Source: Paenibacillus macerans (GTDB lineage: Bacteria; Bacillota; Bacilli; Paenibacillales; Paenibacillaceae). From it: a stretch of 64,000 nt of DNA. The notes beneath the pieces were generated by a model that was not told the DNA's origin, did no database searches, and saw nothing but the letters and a program-made list of their open reading frames with translations. Location: the NCBI RefSeq assembly GCF_900454495.1, contig NZ_UGSI01000001.1:2542001-2606000 (forward strand), given 5' to 3'. The position numbers were made by a program, and so were the translations under genes. Every line of letters starts with the position of its first letter. Position 1 is the stretch's first letter. Of the stretch, positions 51,449 to 59,785 are shown one piece after another.

Positions 51449-51494
51449 ATGAAAAACCTTTCCCTTCTCTAAAAGAGGTCGAAAGGTTTTTCAT
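51449..51494 (+). terminator. terminator of the small secreted protein gene
   Basis: 14-bp perfect stem ATGAAAAACCTTTC/GAAAGGTTTTTCAT with an 18-base loop. Confidence 0.8.
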
Positions 51495-51568
51495 CGTTTT
51501 TGAATAAGATTTTTGTTAGTGGATATAATATTTTTATCAAAAAAAAACAGTTTAAAGGAGCGAGGGAT

Positions 51569-52096
51569 ATGTTGCAGTCGTTTTTTTTGACAATAACGTT
51601 GCTGCTTTCAAACATAATTGGAACTTCGGTACAGGATAGCACAGCAATTAAAAAGCTTGAACAAAGGACGGACTTTAAAATATATGTACCAACAGTATTT
51701 GAATCGGCTACAAATTACGAAATAAAAGTACCTGATAGTATCGCTGCCAAAGCAAATTATATTCTGATTAATTATTTTGACGACAATGATGCATATTTAT
51801 TTGGAGTGAGACAATTAAAAAATAATTCTATTGTCGAAAAAGAAATAGTTAATTTGGATATAAACAAAGGAACCCAACACTCAAAGAAAATTACTCAGAA
51901 GATTGAATTAAAGCCCCAAGGTGAGCAAGTATTCCTTAATGGGCAGAAAGGGTGGTATATACCCTATGTAGGAAAACAACCTACTGGTGGAGTCCTGAAA
52001 TGGATTGAGGGAAATACTTATATGGAATTAGATACTTCTAAATTGCCTAAAGCCTCGTTAATAAAAATTGCTGAATCAATGGTAGCAGTCGAATGA
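51569..52096 (+). CDS. secreted/anchored DUF4367-like protein
   Basis: 175 aa from ATG 51569 (AAAGGAGCGAGGG upstream); an earlier in-frame ATG at 51500 is less likely. An N-terminal hydrophobic segment (about 5-20) is a signal or anchor. The C-terminal half follows the DUF4367 layout seen in sporulation- and sigma-regulator-associated proteins: VFLNGQKGWYIPY, LKWIEGNTYMEL and LIKIAESM. Function unknown. It lies among AT-rich cargo and has no visible terminator of its own. Confidence 0.7.
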   Translation: MLQSFFLTITLLLSNIIGTSVQDSTAIKKLEQRTDFKIYVPTVFESATNYEIKVPDSIAAKANYILINYFDDNDAYLFGVRQLKNNSIVEKEIVNLDINKGTQHSKKITQKIELKPQGEQVFLNGQKGWYIPYVGKQPTGGVLKWIEGNTYMELDTSKLPKASLIKIAESMVAVE

Positions 52097-52314
52097 TCTC
52101 AATCCATACCTGAAGAAAGGCTACTTGCTTAAAGAAGATCAGATGGGATGCAGATGTTGTCTCCCTTTCCTAGCGGCAATTTATCTGCTGGAGAACAACA
52201 CCCCTTACGAAACTAAGAGCAGAACAACTTGATAAAGAACCTTTTATGATTTAATGAAGTCGAAGCTATGATGAACACAGTCAGCAGAAAATAATTGACT
52301 TAAATAAAAACAAA

Positions 52315-52333
52315 AAGCCGCAGATAGCGGCTT
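52315..52333 (-). terminator. terminator of the three-gene cassette
   Basis: AAGCCGC/GCGGCTT with a five-base loop, 17 bp after the stop of the last cassette gene; the minus strand continues TTTTGTTTTTATT. Confidence 0.82.
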
Positions 52334-52349
52334 GAATAAAACAAATTGC

Positions 52350-53495
52350 TTATTGAGTTACCTTCTCACCCTTAGTTACTTTATAGGCAATAGTTTTAAA
52401 TTCGTCAAATTTGGCGTAAAGAAAACCTTGTACTTTGTTTTTGGCCTTGGTTTTTGATTCAAAATTAAAGTTCAGTAACTTATATATAAACTCAGTATTA
52501 GGTTGTGGTATATTTCCTCTAGCTGGAAAGCCAAACTCAAAAGTACAACTTCCTGTTGAGTAAAGACTTTTAAAATCATAGTTTGCTCTAACGGAAGATA
52601 AGATTAAAGAATTATGGTACTTAGGATCTCTTAACAACTCTGTTTCATGAATAGCCCTTCCCTTAAATTTCATATTATCGATTTTTCGTTCCATCCATTT
52701 AATACCTTCTGGAAGCGGCTTTTCTGCATCAACAGAAATCTCAACATTAGTTATCTGAAGAAATTCAAATGTATCTGATTTATCAAGCGATGTGTTTAGT
52801 AAATTTAAGAAAAATCTAACACGAGCAGCATTATCAAAATCATTAAAGGTAACTTTTTGTGTTTCTTTGTTAGAAATACAATTTTTTCTTAAAAGAATAT
52901 CCCTTAAATATCTAGTACATTTTTCATTTACTTCATGTGTTTCTTCTGCTGTATGTTCCATAGCGATATTTAATAATTTCTTATCATCGGATAATTTTAG
53001 TTCGATATATCCTTTATGCAGACTATGTTGTGTGTACATGTCCTTTGAACGGTCCGTTCTCTCAATTTCAAAATCGCAAGAAAGATGATTCGGATCTCCA
53101 TTTACAGGTCTCAATGGACTCTGACTTATTATTTCATAACTACTTGAGTGTTGAGGTATTAAGTCTTTTAAAGGAATATTTATACCTTTTAATGCTTCAA
53201 ATAAGGGTTTGTCAGAAAGCCACTCTAAATCTCTATTTCTTCTCTTTATTTGTGATTCTTTATCTTTTTGTTTCTCGAGAAGCACTTCGAACTCTAGTGG
53301 GCTTAGTAATGACATTGTAATCAAAGGAACTGTCTCATTCCGATCATTGGAACTAGTAAAAATTCCTTTTGAAGAAAGAAAACTTTTTAAATCATTATCC
53401 GATAATACTCTAGATGAAGAAACTAAAGGTCTTAAATTGTCTCCAAAGGGAAGAATAGTTTCTACATTCAGCTTTGGCAAATTATTGTCCAGCAT
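52350..53495 (-). CDS. cassette gene 3: unknown protein, possible GapS4b-like partner
   Basis: 381 aa from ATG 53495 (GAGAGGAAT upstream, start immediately after the stop of gene 2). The protein is hydrophilic and mixed alpha/beta, with Lys/Glu-rich helices (LLEKQKDKESQIKRRNRDLE near residue 75) and aromatic-rich strands near the C-terminus (STGSCTFEFGFPARGN). No transmembrane helix or known catalytic motif is visible. I do not recognise the family securely. Because gene 2 resembles GapS4a and this gene is its tightly linked partner, it could be the second component of that kind of defence system. Confidence 0.6.
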   Translation of the reverse strand: MLDNNLPKLNVETILPFGDNLRPLVSSSRVLSDNDLKSFLSSKGIFTSSNDRNETVPLITMSLLSPLEFEVLLEKQKDKESQIKRRNRDLEWLSDKPLFEALKGINIPLKDLIPQHSSSYEIISQSPLRPVNGDPNHLSCDFEIERTDRSKDMYTQHSLHKGYIELKLSDDKKLLNIAMEHTAEETHEVNEKCTRYLRDILLRKNCISNKETQKVTFNDFDNAARVRFFLNLLNTSLDKSDTFEFLQITNVEISVDAEKPLPEGIKWMERKIDNMKFKGRAIHETELLRDPKYHNSLILSSVRANYDFKSLYSTGSCTFEFGFPARGNIPQPNTEFIYKLLNFNFESKTKAKNKVQGFLYAKFDEFKTIAYKVTKGEKVTQ

Positions 53496-53496
53496 T

Positions 53497-54420
53497 TTAT
53501 TCCTCTCCCAATATTGAAATAGTATCCTTAAACGATCGAACTTCAACTGTTTCAATAAAATTACCTTCAAATAAACGCTTAGTTGTTTGCACGATATTTC
53601 TATGCTCAATTTCTAAATAATCGTAATATAGAATAACAGTTTGTTTTGCCCAGCTATTCGTTAATCTTTGCGTAAATCCCATAATTCTTTTTAAAGAATT
53701 TTCATTAAAGTTTTCATTGACAAACATCAATAGTGTTGGTCCTGATTCACTTGGATCAACACGCAAAGGCAAGACATTCGAATTAATTAGTTGTACAGGA
53801 AGTTTCTTACCATAATTAGTCGACACAAATGGATCAACATCATTGTATCCTGTTGGATGATAAAAAAAGTTATAGTCACCATATTTACTTATGGCATAAT
53901 TAATCGATCTGTAAAGAAAATTTGCTTTATTGTTATCTACCAAGTAAATGGGACCATATTCGGCTTTTTTGTCTGTATTTCTAAATGCCTTTATTTCCTT
54001 AATAATATCTCTTTCTATGTCTTCTTTACTTGATAACCAAAAAATTATTCCACTGGTTTTCCGTTCTTGAATTCTTCTGCCGACTCGAGTTTCACTATAT
54101 TTTTGGTCATAAGGAAAGCAATCCATCGCTTCTGCTAACTCATAGAGATATTTTTTAAATACTGATGTTGGATAATCCGGGTACTTTTCTTTATTATGTT
54201 TACAAGAAATCAATACGTCATCTTGCAAGTGATTAATTAAAGGACTTTCAAATGAAAAAATATAATCGAGACCATGCTCCTTATTTTTTCTATCGTGTTC
54301 TTCATTGAAACATTCTATTGTTGGATTGTAATCAGCACTTCCCCAACCGATTAGTTTCAGTAAATTTAGGACAATCTTCTCTCCAAACTCACCAGAACTT
54401 TTTGAATTCTCTCCTGACAT
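53497..54420 (-). CDS. cassette gene 2: PD-(D/E)xK-like nuclease, GapS4a-like
   Basis: 307 aa. The N-terminus SSGEFGEKIVLNLLKLIGWG is the first helix of a restriction-endonuclease-like fold (E11, E14), followed by GLDYIFSFES with D52 and VLISCK with K74. The usual E in ExK is replaced by Ser72, so the active site is a variant. The C-terminal domain has no obvious match; RIMGFTQRLTNSWAKQTVIL recurs in what I recall of GapS4a-type anti-phage proteins. AAGGAG is nine bases before ATG. Gap to gene 1 is 17 bp, so the three genes form one operon. Confidence 0.65.
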   Translation of the reverse strand: MSGENSKSSGEFGEKIVLNLLKLIGWGSADYNPTIECFNEEHDRKNKEHGLDYIFSFESPLINHLQDDVLISCKHNKEKYPDYPTSVFKKYLYELAEAMDCFPYDQKYSETRVGRRIQERKTSGIIFWLSSKEDIERDIIKEIKAFRNTDKKAEYGPIYLVDNNKANFLYRSINYAISKYGDYNFFYHPTGYNDVDPFVSTNYGKKLPVQLINSNVLPLRVDPSESGPTLLMFVNENFNENSLKRIMGFTQRLTNSWAKQTVILYYDYLEIEHRNIVQTTKRLFEGNFIETVEVRSFKDTISILGEE

Positions 54421-54437
54421 AAATATCGCTCCTTACT

Positions 54438-55490
54438 TTACTTTTCGCTACGAAAATAAACCTTATAGAAAGACATGTTTTTTTCTTCGTCAAAGCCCTT
54501 CTCTAGATATTTATCATTTACTACTTTTATTTCAAACCCAGTGTCTAACTTGATTTTGCTTTTAAATCGTTCTTTCAATTTCATAACAGTTGTAGGTGAT
54601 ATATTAAATGTTTCAATAGGAATTATGTGATTTTTTTCCTCATACCTTGCTTTATATTCAAGGAACTCATCTTTTAACTCTTCGTTATCAAAAACATCTT
54701 CTAGAAAATCGTTCAAAGAACATGTGCTGTTTTGTTCAAAGTAGTTATATGTAGAATTTTTAAACTTGAATGTATCATTGATGGTCGTATTATTCAGTTG
54801 ATCAACATTAATATTCGACGAAAAGGAATTGCAGATTTTAAGGAATGCATCTGTGGTGTAATTATCATCCATAACCTCTTTTAAATTTAAGAAGCTATTT
54901 TTCCAATATTGTGCTTCATTATTTTGTGACTTAGCAGAAGCATCAATAATCAATACTTTAAATCCATTCTGCATTTCATCATTAATTACTAAACAACCTT
55001 TGTCTAGCTTATCAATATTAATTCCTCTATCATAATTGATGTTGAAGTTGTCATTGGCTTGATTTACCTTCAAATATGTATCTCTGTTCTCGGTCTTAAA
55101 AAGTCCTATTACATCAATTCTTTTATTGGTTAAAGAATGATTTTTAAAATACGCCACATAAAACTCGCCTGACTTAATATTCGGATGGTTTGATTTTTCA
55201 TATAAGTGTTTTAAAATCCTAACCGATTCATCATAAAAGCTTCCTTTTCCAGTAAAGATATTCTTCACGTAGAAGTAGACTTCGTTTAAATCAAGCTGAC
55301 CTTCATGTGTAAAATTGAAAAATTTCTCCGCTTTAAATGGTCTCAGGAAAAATTTCAAGAGTATTTCCTTCATACTTGAGTCATTTAAGTCATGCAGCCT
55401 CTGAGATATCTCGATTCCTTCATCTCGCATCTTGTTCCCAATTTTATGTACGACTAATTGCTCTATATCCAATTCATCAAATTCAACCAT
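54438..55490 (-). CDS. cassette gene 1: nucleoid-associated protein (NdpA/YejK-like)
   Basis: 350 aa of the 37-kDa nucleoid-associated protein family. The N-terminal VVHKIGNKM, the middle FYVAYFKNHSLTNKRIDVIG and LFKTENR, and KGCLVINDE are family hallmarks. AAGGTG precedes the start. Chromosomal NdpA binds DNA broadly; versions in mobile-element cassettes often accompany nucleases and may sense DNA or sequester it. It is first in the operon with the GapS4a-like protein. AT-rich codon use sets the cassette apart from the surrounding element. Confidence 0.78.
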   Translation of the reverse strand: MVEFDELDIEQLVVHKIGNKMRDEGIEISQRLHDLNDSSMKEILLKFFLRPFKAEKFFNFTHEGQLDLNEVYFYVKNIFTGKGSFYDESVRILKHLYEKSNHPNIKSGEFYVAYFKNHSLTNKRIDVIGLFKTENRDTYLKVNQANDNFNINYDRGINIDKLDKGCLVINDEMQNGFKVLIIDASAKSQNNEAQYWKNSFLNLKEVMDDNYTTDAFLKICNSFSSNINVDQLNNTTINDTFKFKNSTYNYFEQNSTCSLNDFLEDVFDNEELKDEFLEYKARYEEKNHIIPIETFNISPTTVMKLKERFKSKIKLDTGFEIKVVNDKYLEKGFDEEKNMSFYKVYFRSEK

Positions 55491-55749
55491 TAAGATTCAC
55501 CTTCTCTTACTTAAAAATATTTTTATACACTTTACCCCTAAAATTTGATAGTTCAAAATACCGTCCCCAATAGACCTATAAGAACCTCATCGTTAGAACC
55601 TGTACTAATTTAAAAAGAGGCTAAAGAATCTTTTTTCATAAATGTAAGTATTATTTTCGACATTTTCCTATGAATTCCTTTTTTCTTTGATGATTTACAA
55701 TCATCATTTTGAAAATTTTTCTCAATCATCTAATTTTGGAGGAAAAGTC

Positions 55750-56727
55750 ATGAATAAGCCTCCCTTTACAAAATCCCAAATCACCCAAGCGAATAACATC
55801 AACCTAATCCAATTCGCCAAATTACATGGTTACATCCTCGAAAATGGCGGCCGCCGCGCGCTTCATGCGAAGCAAAGTGGCGGTCTTTACTTTTTCCGGG
55901 ATAGCAACAAATACTACCATTTCTCAACCGATTCTCGTGGCGGACCCATCGACTTTGTAATGCAATTTATGCGGATGGATTTTAAAGAGGCCGTTGCGTA
56001 TTTGCTTGGAACTGACTTACCGCAGCATCAATCCGCACCTATCCTTCCCAAACCTTCCGGCAAGCTGCAGCTCCCGGACAAAGCGCCCAATTATAGGCGT
56101 ATTTCCTGGTATCTTATCCATGTTCGGGGCATTGAACCAGAAATCGTCTTCCGTTTGATGCGTGAAAAGAAGCTATACCAGCAGGATATGACCGGAAATT
56201 GTGTCTTTGTCGGGTACGATCAGGACGGTTCGGCCAAATACTGTTCCCTTCGCGGGACATGGGCGAATCGACCTTTCAAACAGGATCGACCGTTTTCGGA
56301 TAAAAGTTATCCTTTCCATATTGCCGGAACCAGTCGGAAGGTCTATGTTTGCGAAAGCCCGATCGACGCGATGAGCCATGCCACCTTGTTGAAATTGGAC
56401 GGTCAGGACTGGAAAGTCGACCATCGAATTTCGCTGGGTTGTTTGTCAGATCAGGCGCTGGAACGCTTCTTGCGGCATCACGACATCAAGAAGATCATTT
56501 TTTGCTTGGACAACGATGTTAACGCCACCTTTCAGGACAGCAGCCCGGCTCCCAATTGGGGACAAGAGGCTGCCTTTAAATTTGCCGCTAAGTACGCCTG
56601 CCTAGGATATGCAACCTCCGTCGAAACACCTGTAAGCAAAGATGTGAATGAAGATTTGTGTACCCGACGGTATATAATAGAGGAAGAACGAAAACGGAGT
56701 GTTCAAGAAGACATGCTTGGACGATAA
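55750..56727 (+). CDS. DUF3991/TOPRIM DNA primase of the conjugative element
   Basis: 325 aa. CHC2-like zinc-finger-free N-terminal part with DSRGGPIDFVMQFMRMDFKE, a DUF3991 central domain (about 110-180; YLIHVRGIEPEIVFRLMREK) and a TOPRIM domain (about 205-300; VYVCESPIDAMS, FCLDNDVNA). It synthesises primers for the transferred strand. ATG 55750 follows GGAGG by seven bases. Direction returns to that of the backbone after the reversed cassette. A terminator follows. Confidence 0.88.
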   Translation: MNKPPFTKSQITQANNINLIQFAKLHGYILENGGRRALHAKQSGGLYFFRDSNKYYHFSTDSRGGPIDFVMQFMRMDFKEAVAYLLGTDLPQHQSAPILPKPSGKLQLPDKAPNYRRISWYLIHVRGIEPEIVFRLMREKKLYQQDMTGNCVFVGYDQDGSAKYCSLRGTWANRPFKQDRPFSDKSYPFHIAGTSRKVYVCESPIDAMSHATLLKLDGQDWKVDHRISLGCLSDQALERFLRHHDIKKIIFCLDNDVNATFQDSSPAPNWGQEAAFKFAAKYACLGYATSVETPVSKDVNEDLCTRRYIIEEERKRSVQEDMLGR

Positions 56728-56823
56728 GAACTAAGCACATCGAAGAGATCCTGCTTCAACACGCGCAGGAAACGGATATTTTATCACTGGTAGACGAATA
56801 AGAATTTGAGCATACTGCGATCT

Positions 56824-56849
56824 GCCACATTCCAAATGAGGGATGTGGC
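56824..56849 (+). terminator. terminator of the primase gene
   Basis: GCCACAT/ATGTGGC stem followed by TTTTTG, about 100 bp after the primase stop and immediately before the oriT-like region. Confidence 0.75.
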
Positions 56850-56930
56850 TTTTTGCTGTTCTATCCTTAATAAGGAGCGATGAAATCATGTCCCCCTCCC
56901 TTTTTTCTCATCGGATCAAAGAACTGCCGT

Positions 56931-57029
56931 CCTCCGCCCCGAGAGGCCCGCCTCTTGGGGTGGAGGTTAAAGGCAGGAATAGCAAAATGTCATTTTGCGT
57001 GAAACACCGCGTGGAAGCAGAGCTTCCAC
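56931..57029 (+). other. oriT: oriT-like region: three successive inverted repeats
   Basis: Three dyads occur within 100 bp: a 17-bp stem with a two-base loop at 56931-56966 (two wobbles), GCAAAATGTCATTTTGC at 56982-56998 and GTGGAAGCAGAGCTTCCAC at 57011-57029. They lie directly upstream of the ribbon-helix-helix accessory and relaxase genes and contain no credible gene. This is the usual position of a MOB-P origin of transfer. The nick is probably next to the second or third dyad, but no nic consensus can be assigned from sequence alone. Confidence 0.72.
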
Positions 57030-57098
57030 CGACATTTTTACCGGTTTTGCCCCGATGATCGAATGTCACACGGAATTCACAAAAGGAAGGTGGTGCCA

Positions 57099-57578
57099 TT
57101 GGCCAATACCGAGAAAACAGTCCAGATCACCGTCAAGCTTCCCAAAAAGCAATATGAAGCGCTGAAGAAATACGCAGCCTCCAAACATCTTAGCATGGCA
57201 GATATTGTACGGGCTTTCGTACAAAAGGGAATGTCCATCGAAGCCTACACCCAGGAGATCGACTTCATCACCGGCATCATTCGGCAAGAGATCTCGATTG
57301 CCATTAACGGCCTTAGCAACCGTCTGGCCGGACTTGCCAGCAAAGACCTCATTATGTCCGCCGCGGCGTACTATTCCACCATAGCGATCATTGCCGATCT
57401 CATTGATACGAACCGCTATACCACCTTTCGGGAAATCGAGCGGAAAGCACGGCAGCTTGCGGTCGAATATACCAAGATGAAGCTGACCGATGCGGAAAAG
57501 CTGTTCCTCTCTGGCGACTCATTCGAGCGTAATTTGGAACGGTTACGCGGAGGTGATGGCGATATCGCTGATCTATAA
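57099..57578 (+). CDS. ribbon-helix-helix relaxosome accessory protein (MobC-like)
   Basis: 159 aa from TTG 57099, chosen because GGAAGG lies eight bases upstream. The N-terminal KTVQITVKLPKKQYEALKKY...LSMADIVRAFV is a ribbon-helix-helix DNA-binding unit. The helical C-terminal part (about 60-159) likely mediates contact with the relaxase. It starts 70 bp after the oriT-like dyads and its end overlaps the relaxase start by 23 bp. This is the classical layout of oriT-binding accessory proteins. Confidence 0.8.
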   Translation: MANTEKTVQITVKLPKKQYEALKKYAASKHLSMADIVRAFVQKGMSIEAYTQEIDFITGIIRQEISIAINGLSNRLAGLASKDLIMSAAAYYSTIAIIADLIDTNRYTTFREIERKARQLAVEYTKMKLTDAEKLFLSGDSFERNLERLRGGDGDIADL

Positions 57579-58794
57579 ACAACGTTTTTTTCATCCCAAT
57601 CACCCGAAAACCGCAGTCAGCAACTATGTGCATATCGGTTATATTGCCACCCGCCCCGGTGCGGTTCGGCATGAAAACATGAGCCACGGATTGTTTGGCA
57701 AACTTAAGCCCGGCAGTCTGCAAACATTTGATTCCTGGCAGGAAGTCGCACGAATTGCCCGGCAAATTTCGCGGGAAGGCAAAAATATGTACCGCAGTGT
57801 CATTTCATTTCGAACCGAGACCGCGCTTGAACTCGGTTTAACGGATTTCACCGATTGGCAACAGTATATCGAACAGCATATCTCCACCCTTGCCGCTCAT
57901 AATCGGATCAAGATTGAAAACTTGTGCTGGGCCGCTGCCTTCCATAATGAACGCAATCACCCTCATCTCCATATTGTGTTTTGGGACAAGTCGCAAACTA
58001 TCATAAAGAACTTCACTCATCCCGAAATTCCGAACCGTATTCGCAAACAGCTCATCAAAGACACCTTCGCGTACAAAATCAGGGAATTTTGCGTGCAACG
58101 AGACCAATTCAAAACTGGTATCACCGAAGTGACGGACAGCATCATTGAAGAATTTGAAGCCTATATGAAGCGACTAAATCCAAGAGCTTTTCGAGCGTTA
58201 CAACATCGATTTGAACAAGATGATGAGGATTCCCTGCTCCGCTACCCCAAGCATCACCTGATCGAACCCGATTCGGTCAAGCAATGGGCCAAAAAATTAT
58301 TCGAGCTGCGCAGGAACATGCCGAAAAGCGGCAGACTTGTCTACAAGCTATTGCCCCCGGAAACCAAGCTACGAGTGGATGCAATGGTTCATGACATGCT
58401 GAATGACAATCGGTATTTGGCACAAATGGTAGAGAACTATGTGCAAGCCAAACTGAAGTTGGCTATGCTCTACGACAGCCATCCGGACCGGCTGGAAAAA
58501 CTCCGTACGGGTTATCGAAACGAAGCGGAAAAACGTATTGCGAACCGTATTCTTCTAACCGTCCGGACGATGATTCAGTTGGAGAAGGAAGCCAAGTCGA
58601 GCATTCGAGAAGCCGATCGGCAATATGCGCTGGCCGAGCAGATGCTACTGGAACTGCTTACTGCGGCGGAAGGTTGGATGATGCGGGCAGAACTAGACTA
58701 TGACGACAAAGCCAAAGTCATGGGCGGAGACTTCTCCAAGCTCGCCAAAAAGGAATGGCTGCTCCGGCACAAGGATCGCGGTATGGAATGGTAA
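57556..58794 (+). CDS. MobP3-family relaxase
   Basis: 412 aa. The N-terminal NYVHIGYIATRPGAVRHENM resembles the MobP3 GYIATRPGV pattern; YRSVISFRTETALELG and the metal-binding histidine triad in HNERNHPHLHIVFWDK are diagnostic. The catalytic tyrosine is probably in the first 50 residues. The C-terminal half is helical. ATG 57556 is preceded by GGAGGT at short spacing; a GTG one codon earlier is possible. It would nick oriT and pilot the strand to the coupling protein at 61097. Confidence 0.88.
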   Translation: MAISLIYKQRFFHPNHPKTAVSNYVHIGYIATRPGAVRHENMSHGLFGKLKPGSLQTFDSWQEVARIARQISREGKNMYRSVISFRTETALELGLTDFTDWQQYIEQHISTLAAHNRIKIENLCWAAAFHNERNHPHLHIVFWDKSQTIIKNFTHPEIPNRIRKQLIKDTFAYKIREFCVQRDQFKTGITEVTDSIIEEFEAYMKRLNPRAFRALQHRFEQDDEDSLLRYPKHHLIEPDSVKQWAKKLFELRRNMPKSGRLVYKLLPPETKLRVDAMVHDMLNDNRYLAQMVENYVQAKLKLAMLYDSHPDRLEKLRTGYRNEAEKRIANRILLTVRTMIQLEKEAKSSIREADRQYALAEQMLLELLTAAEGWMMRAELDYDDKAKVMGGDFSKLAKKEWLLRHKDRGMEW

Positions 58795-58834
58795 TCATAG
58801 GTAAACCTATAAAAAACCGAAAGGATGAAACGAC

Positions 58835-58993
58835 ATGCTTTTTACAGATGGACATCTGCAATCCCTGGAACAGTTAATGAAACAGCCTCCGCGCCGAAAA
58901 TCCGTCCAATCGGACAAGTCCAAGCAAACGAATATGGCCGCTGCGCCTTCCGCTTCTCGGCCTGAGCAAAAGAACGACCGTGAAACCAAATGA
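58835..58993 (+). CDS. 52-aa protein of the conjugative element
   Basis: MLFTDGHLQSLEQLMKQPPR start, then a basic Lys/Ser/Gln-rich segment and an Ala/Pro/Ser-rich end. AAAGGATG precedes the start by a good distance. Lies between relaxase and the next backbone gene with no terminator. No known domain; likely disordered and possibly nucleic-acid-binding. Confidence 0.55.
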   Translation: MLFTDGHLQSLEQLMKQPPRRKSVQSDKSKQTNMAAAPSASRPEQKNDRETK

Positions 58994-59067
58994 TCGATTG
59001 AATCCCCACGCTATATCCTCTTTCATCTAAAAACAAGCCGTCATATCCGAAAGGAACGAAGCGTTCA

Positions 59068-59772
59068 ATGAAAAGCAAAAGTGAATTTTACAAGGCGTTC
59101 TTCACAGCCCTGACGGAACTGGGCATCGAAGTCAAACGCTCAACTTCGGCGGATTATTTGGCAGACCTTTATTTGAAGGACCAACTCGTCGCCTTCTATA
59201 CCCGTACGGATTCGATCGAGCGCAATCCGTTTGTGACCGTCCCGGATCGGCTGATGTCACAAATACAGGACTTCGCCCGGAAGACGGCGCTGCAGCTTGG
59301 GATATGCACCGAAAAACCATATTCCGAGAATACGCCCAAAATTGCAAATGCTGTCTACAAACTCTGCGAATACGACAATGTCGTCCTGGCGTGCAAGCAC
59401 CATCCGTTGTTTGAATACGTCTTTTCCACGTACCGCTTGTCTCCGGACAACGGCGCGCCGGTACAGCGGCAATACTTCTACAACAAGGAAGAAGCGCTGG
59501 AAAACTTCGCGTGCCGCAGCGGATTAGTGAATGAAAAGAAGCTGTTCTTCGAGAACGAACTTATCCTCATTCACGACGAAATGGTTAAATTCCTCATCAG
59601 CCCAAACGACAAAACGATCGACCAATTCGAACAGGCACAAATCCTGATAGAGAAACTGGAAGATGTGCTGCCCGAGCTAAAAGATCGGGACATTCAACTA
59701 AATTACGATCAGCAATTTGCCCACGATTATGACGGCAACCCTGAAGCACTGGAATTTGCCGAAGACCGCTGA
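59068..59772 (+). CDS. conjugative-element backbone protein, unknown
   Basis: 234 aa, soluble, mixed alpha/beta with an acidic C-terminus. KSEFYKAFFTALTELGIEVK opens a region resembling small antirestriction-like helper domains, but I cannot assign it. No signal, membrane helix or catalytic motif. It ends 13 bp before the next gene and appears to belong to the accessory set placed between relaxase and coupling protein in this element type. Confidence 0.7.
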   Translation: MKSKSEFYKAFFTALTELGIEVKRSTSADYLADLYLKDQLVAFYTRTDSIERNPFVTVPDRLMSQIQDFARKTALQLGICTEKPYSENTPKIANAVYKLCEYDNVVLACKHHPLFEYVFSTYRLSPDNGAPVQRQYFYNKEEALENFACRSGLVNEKKLFFENELILIHDEMVKFLISPNDKTIDQFEQAQILIEKLEDVLPELKDRDIQLNYDQQFAHDYDGNPEALEFAEDR

Positions 59773-59785
59773 AAGGAGGACTCCC

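Noticed and set aside
52097..52314. Short frame resembling KKGYLLKEDQMGCRCC in the gap after the DUF4367-like gene
   Set aside because: No start codon or ribosome binding site, and no family I can name; too short to call even a pseudogene.
56888..57058. 56-codon frame with a nearby ribosome binding site over the oriT-like dyads
   Set aside because: Composition is dominated by the inverted repeats, there is no domain, and the position fits a transfer origin better.
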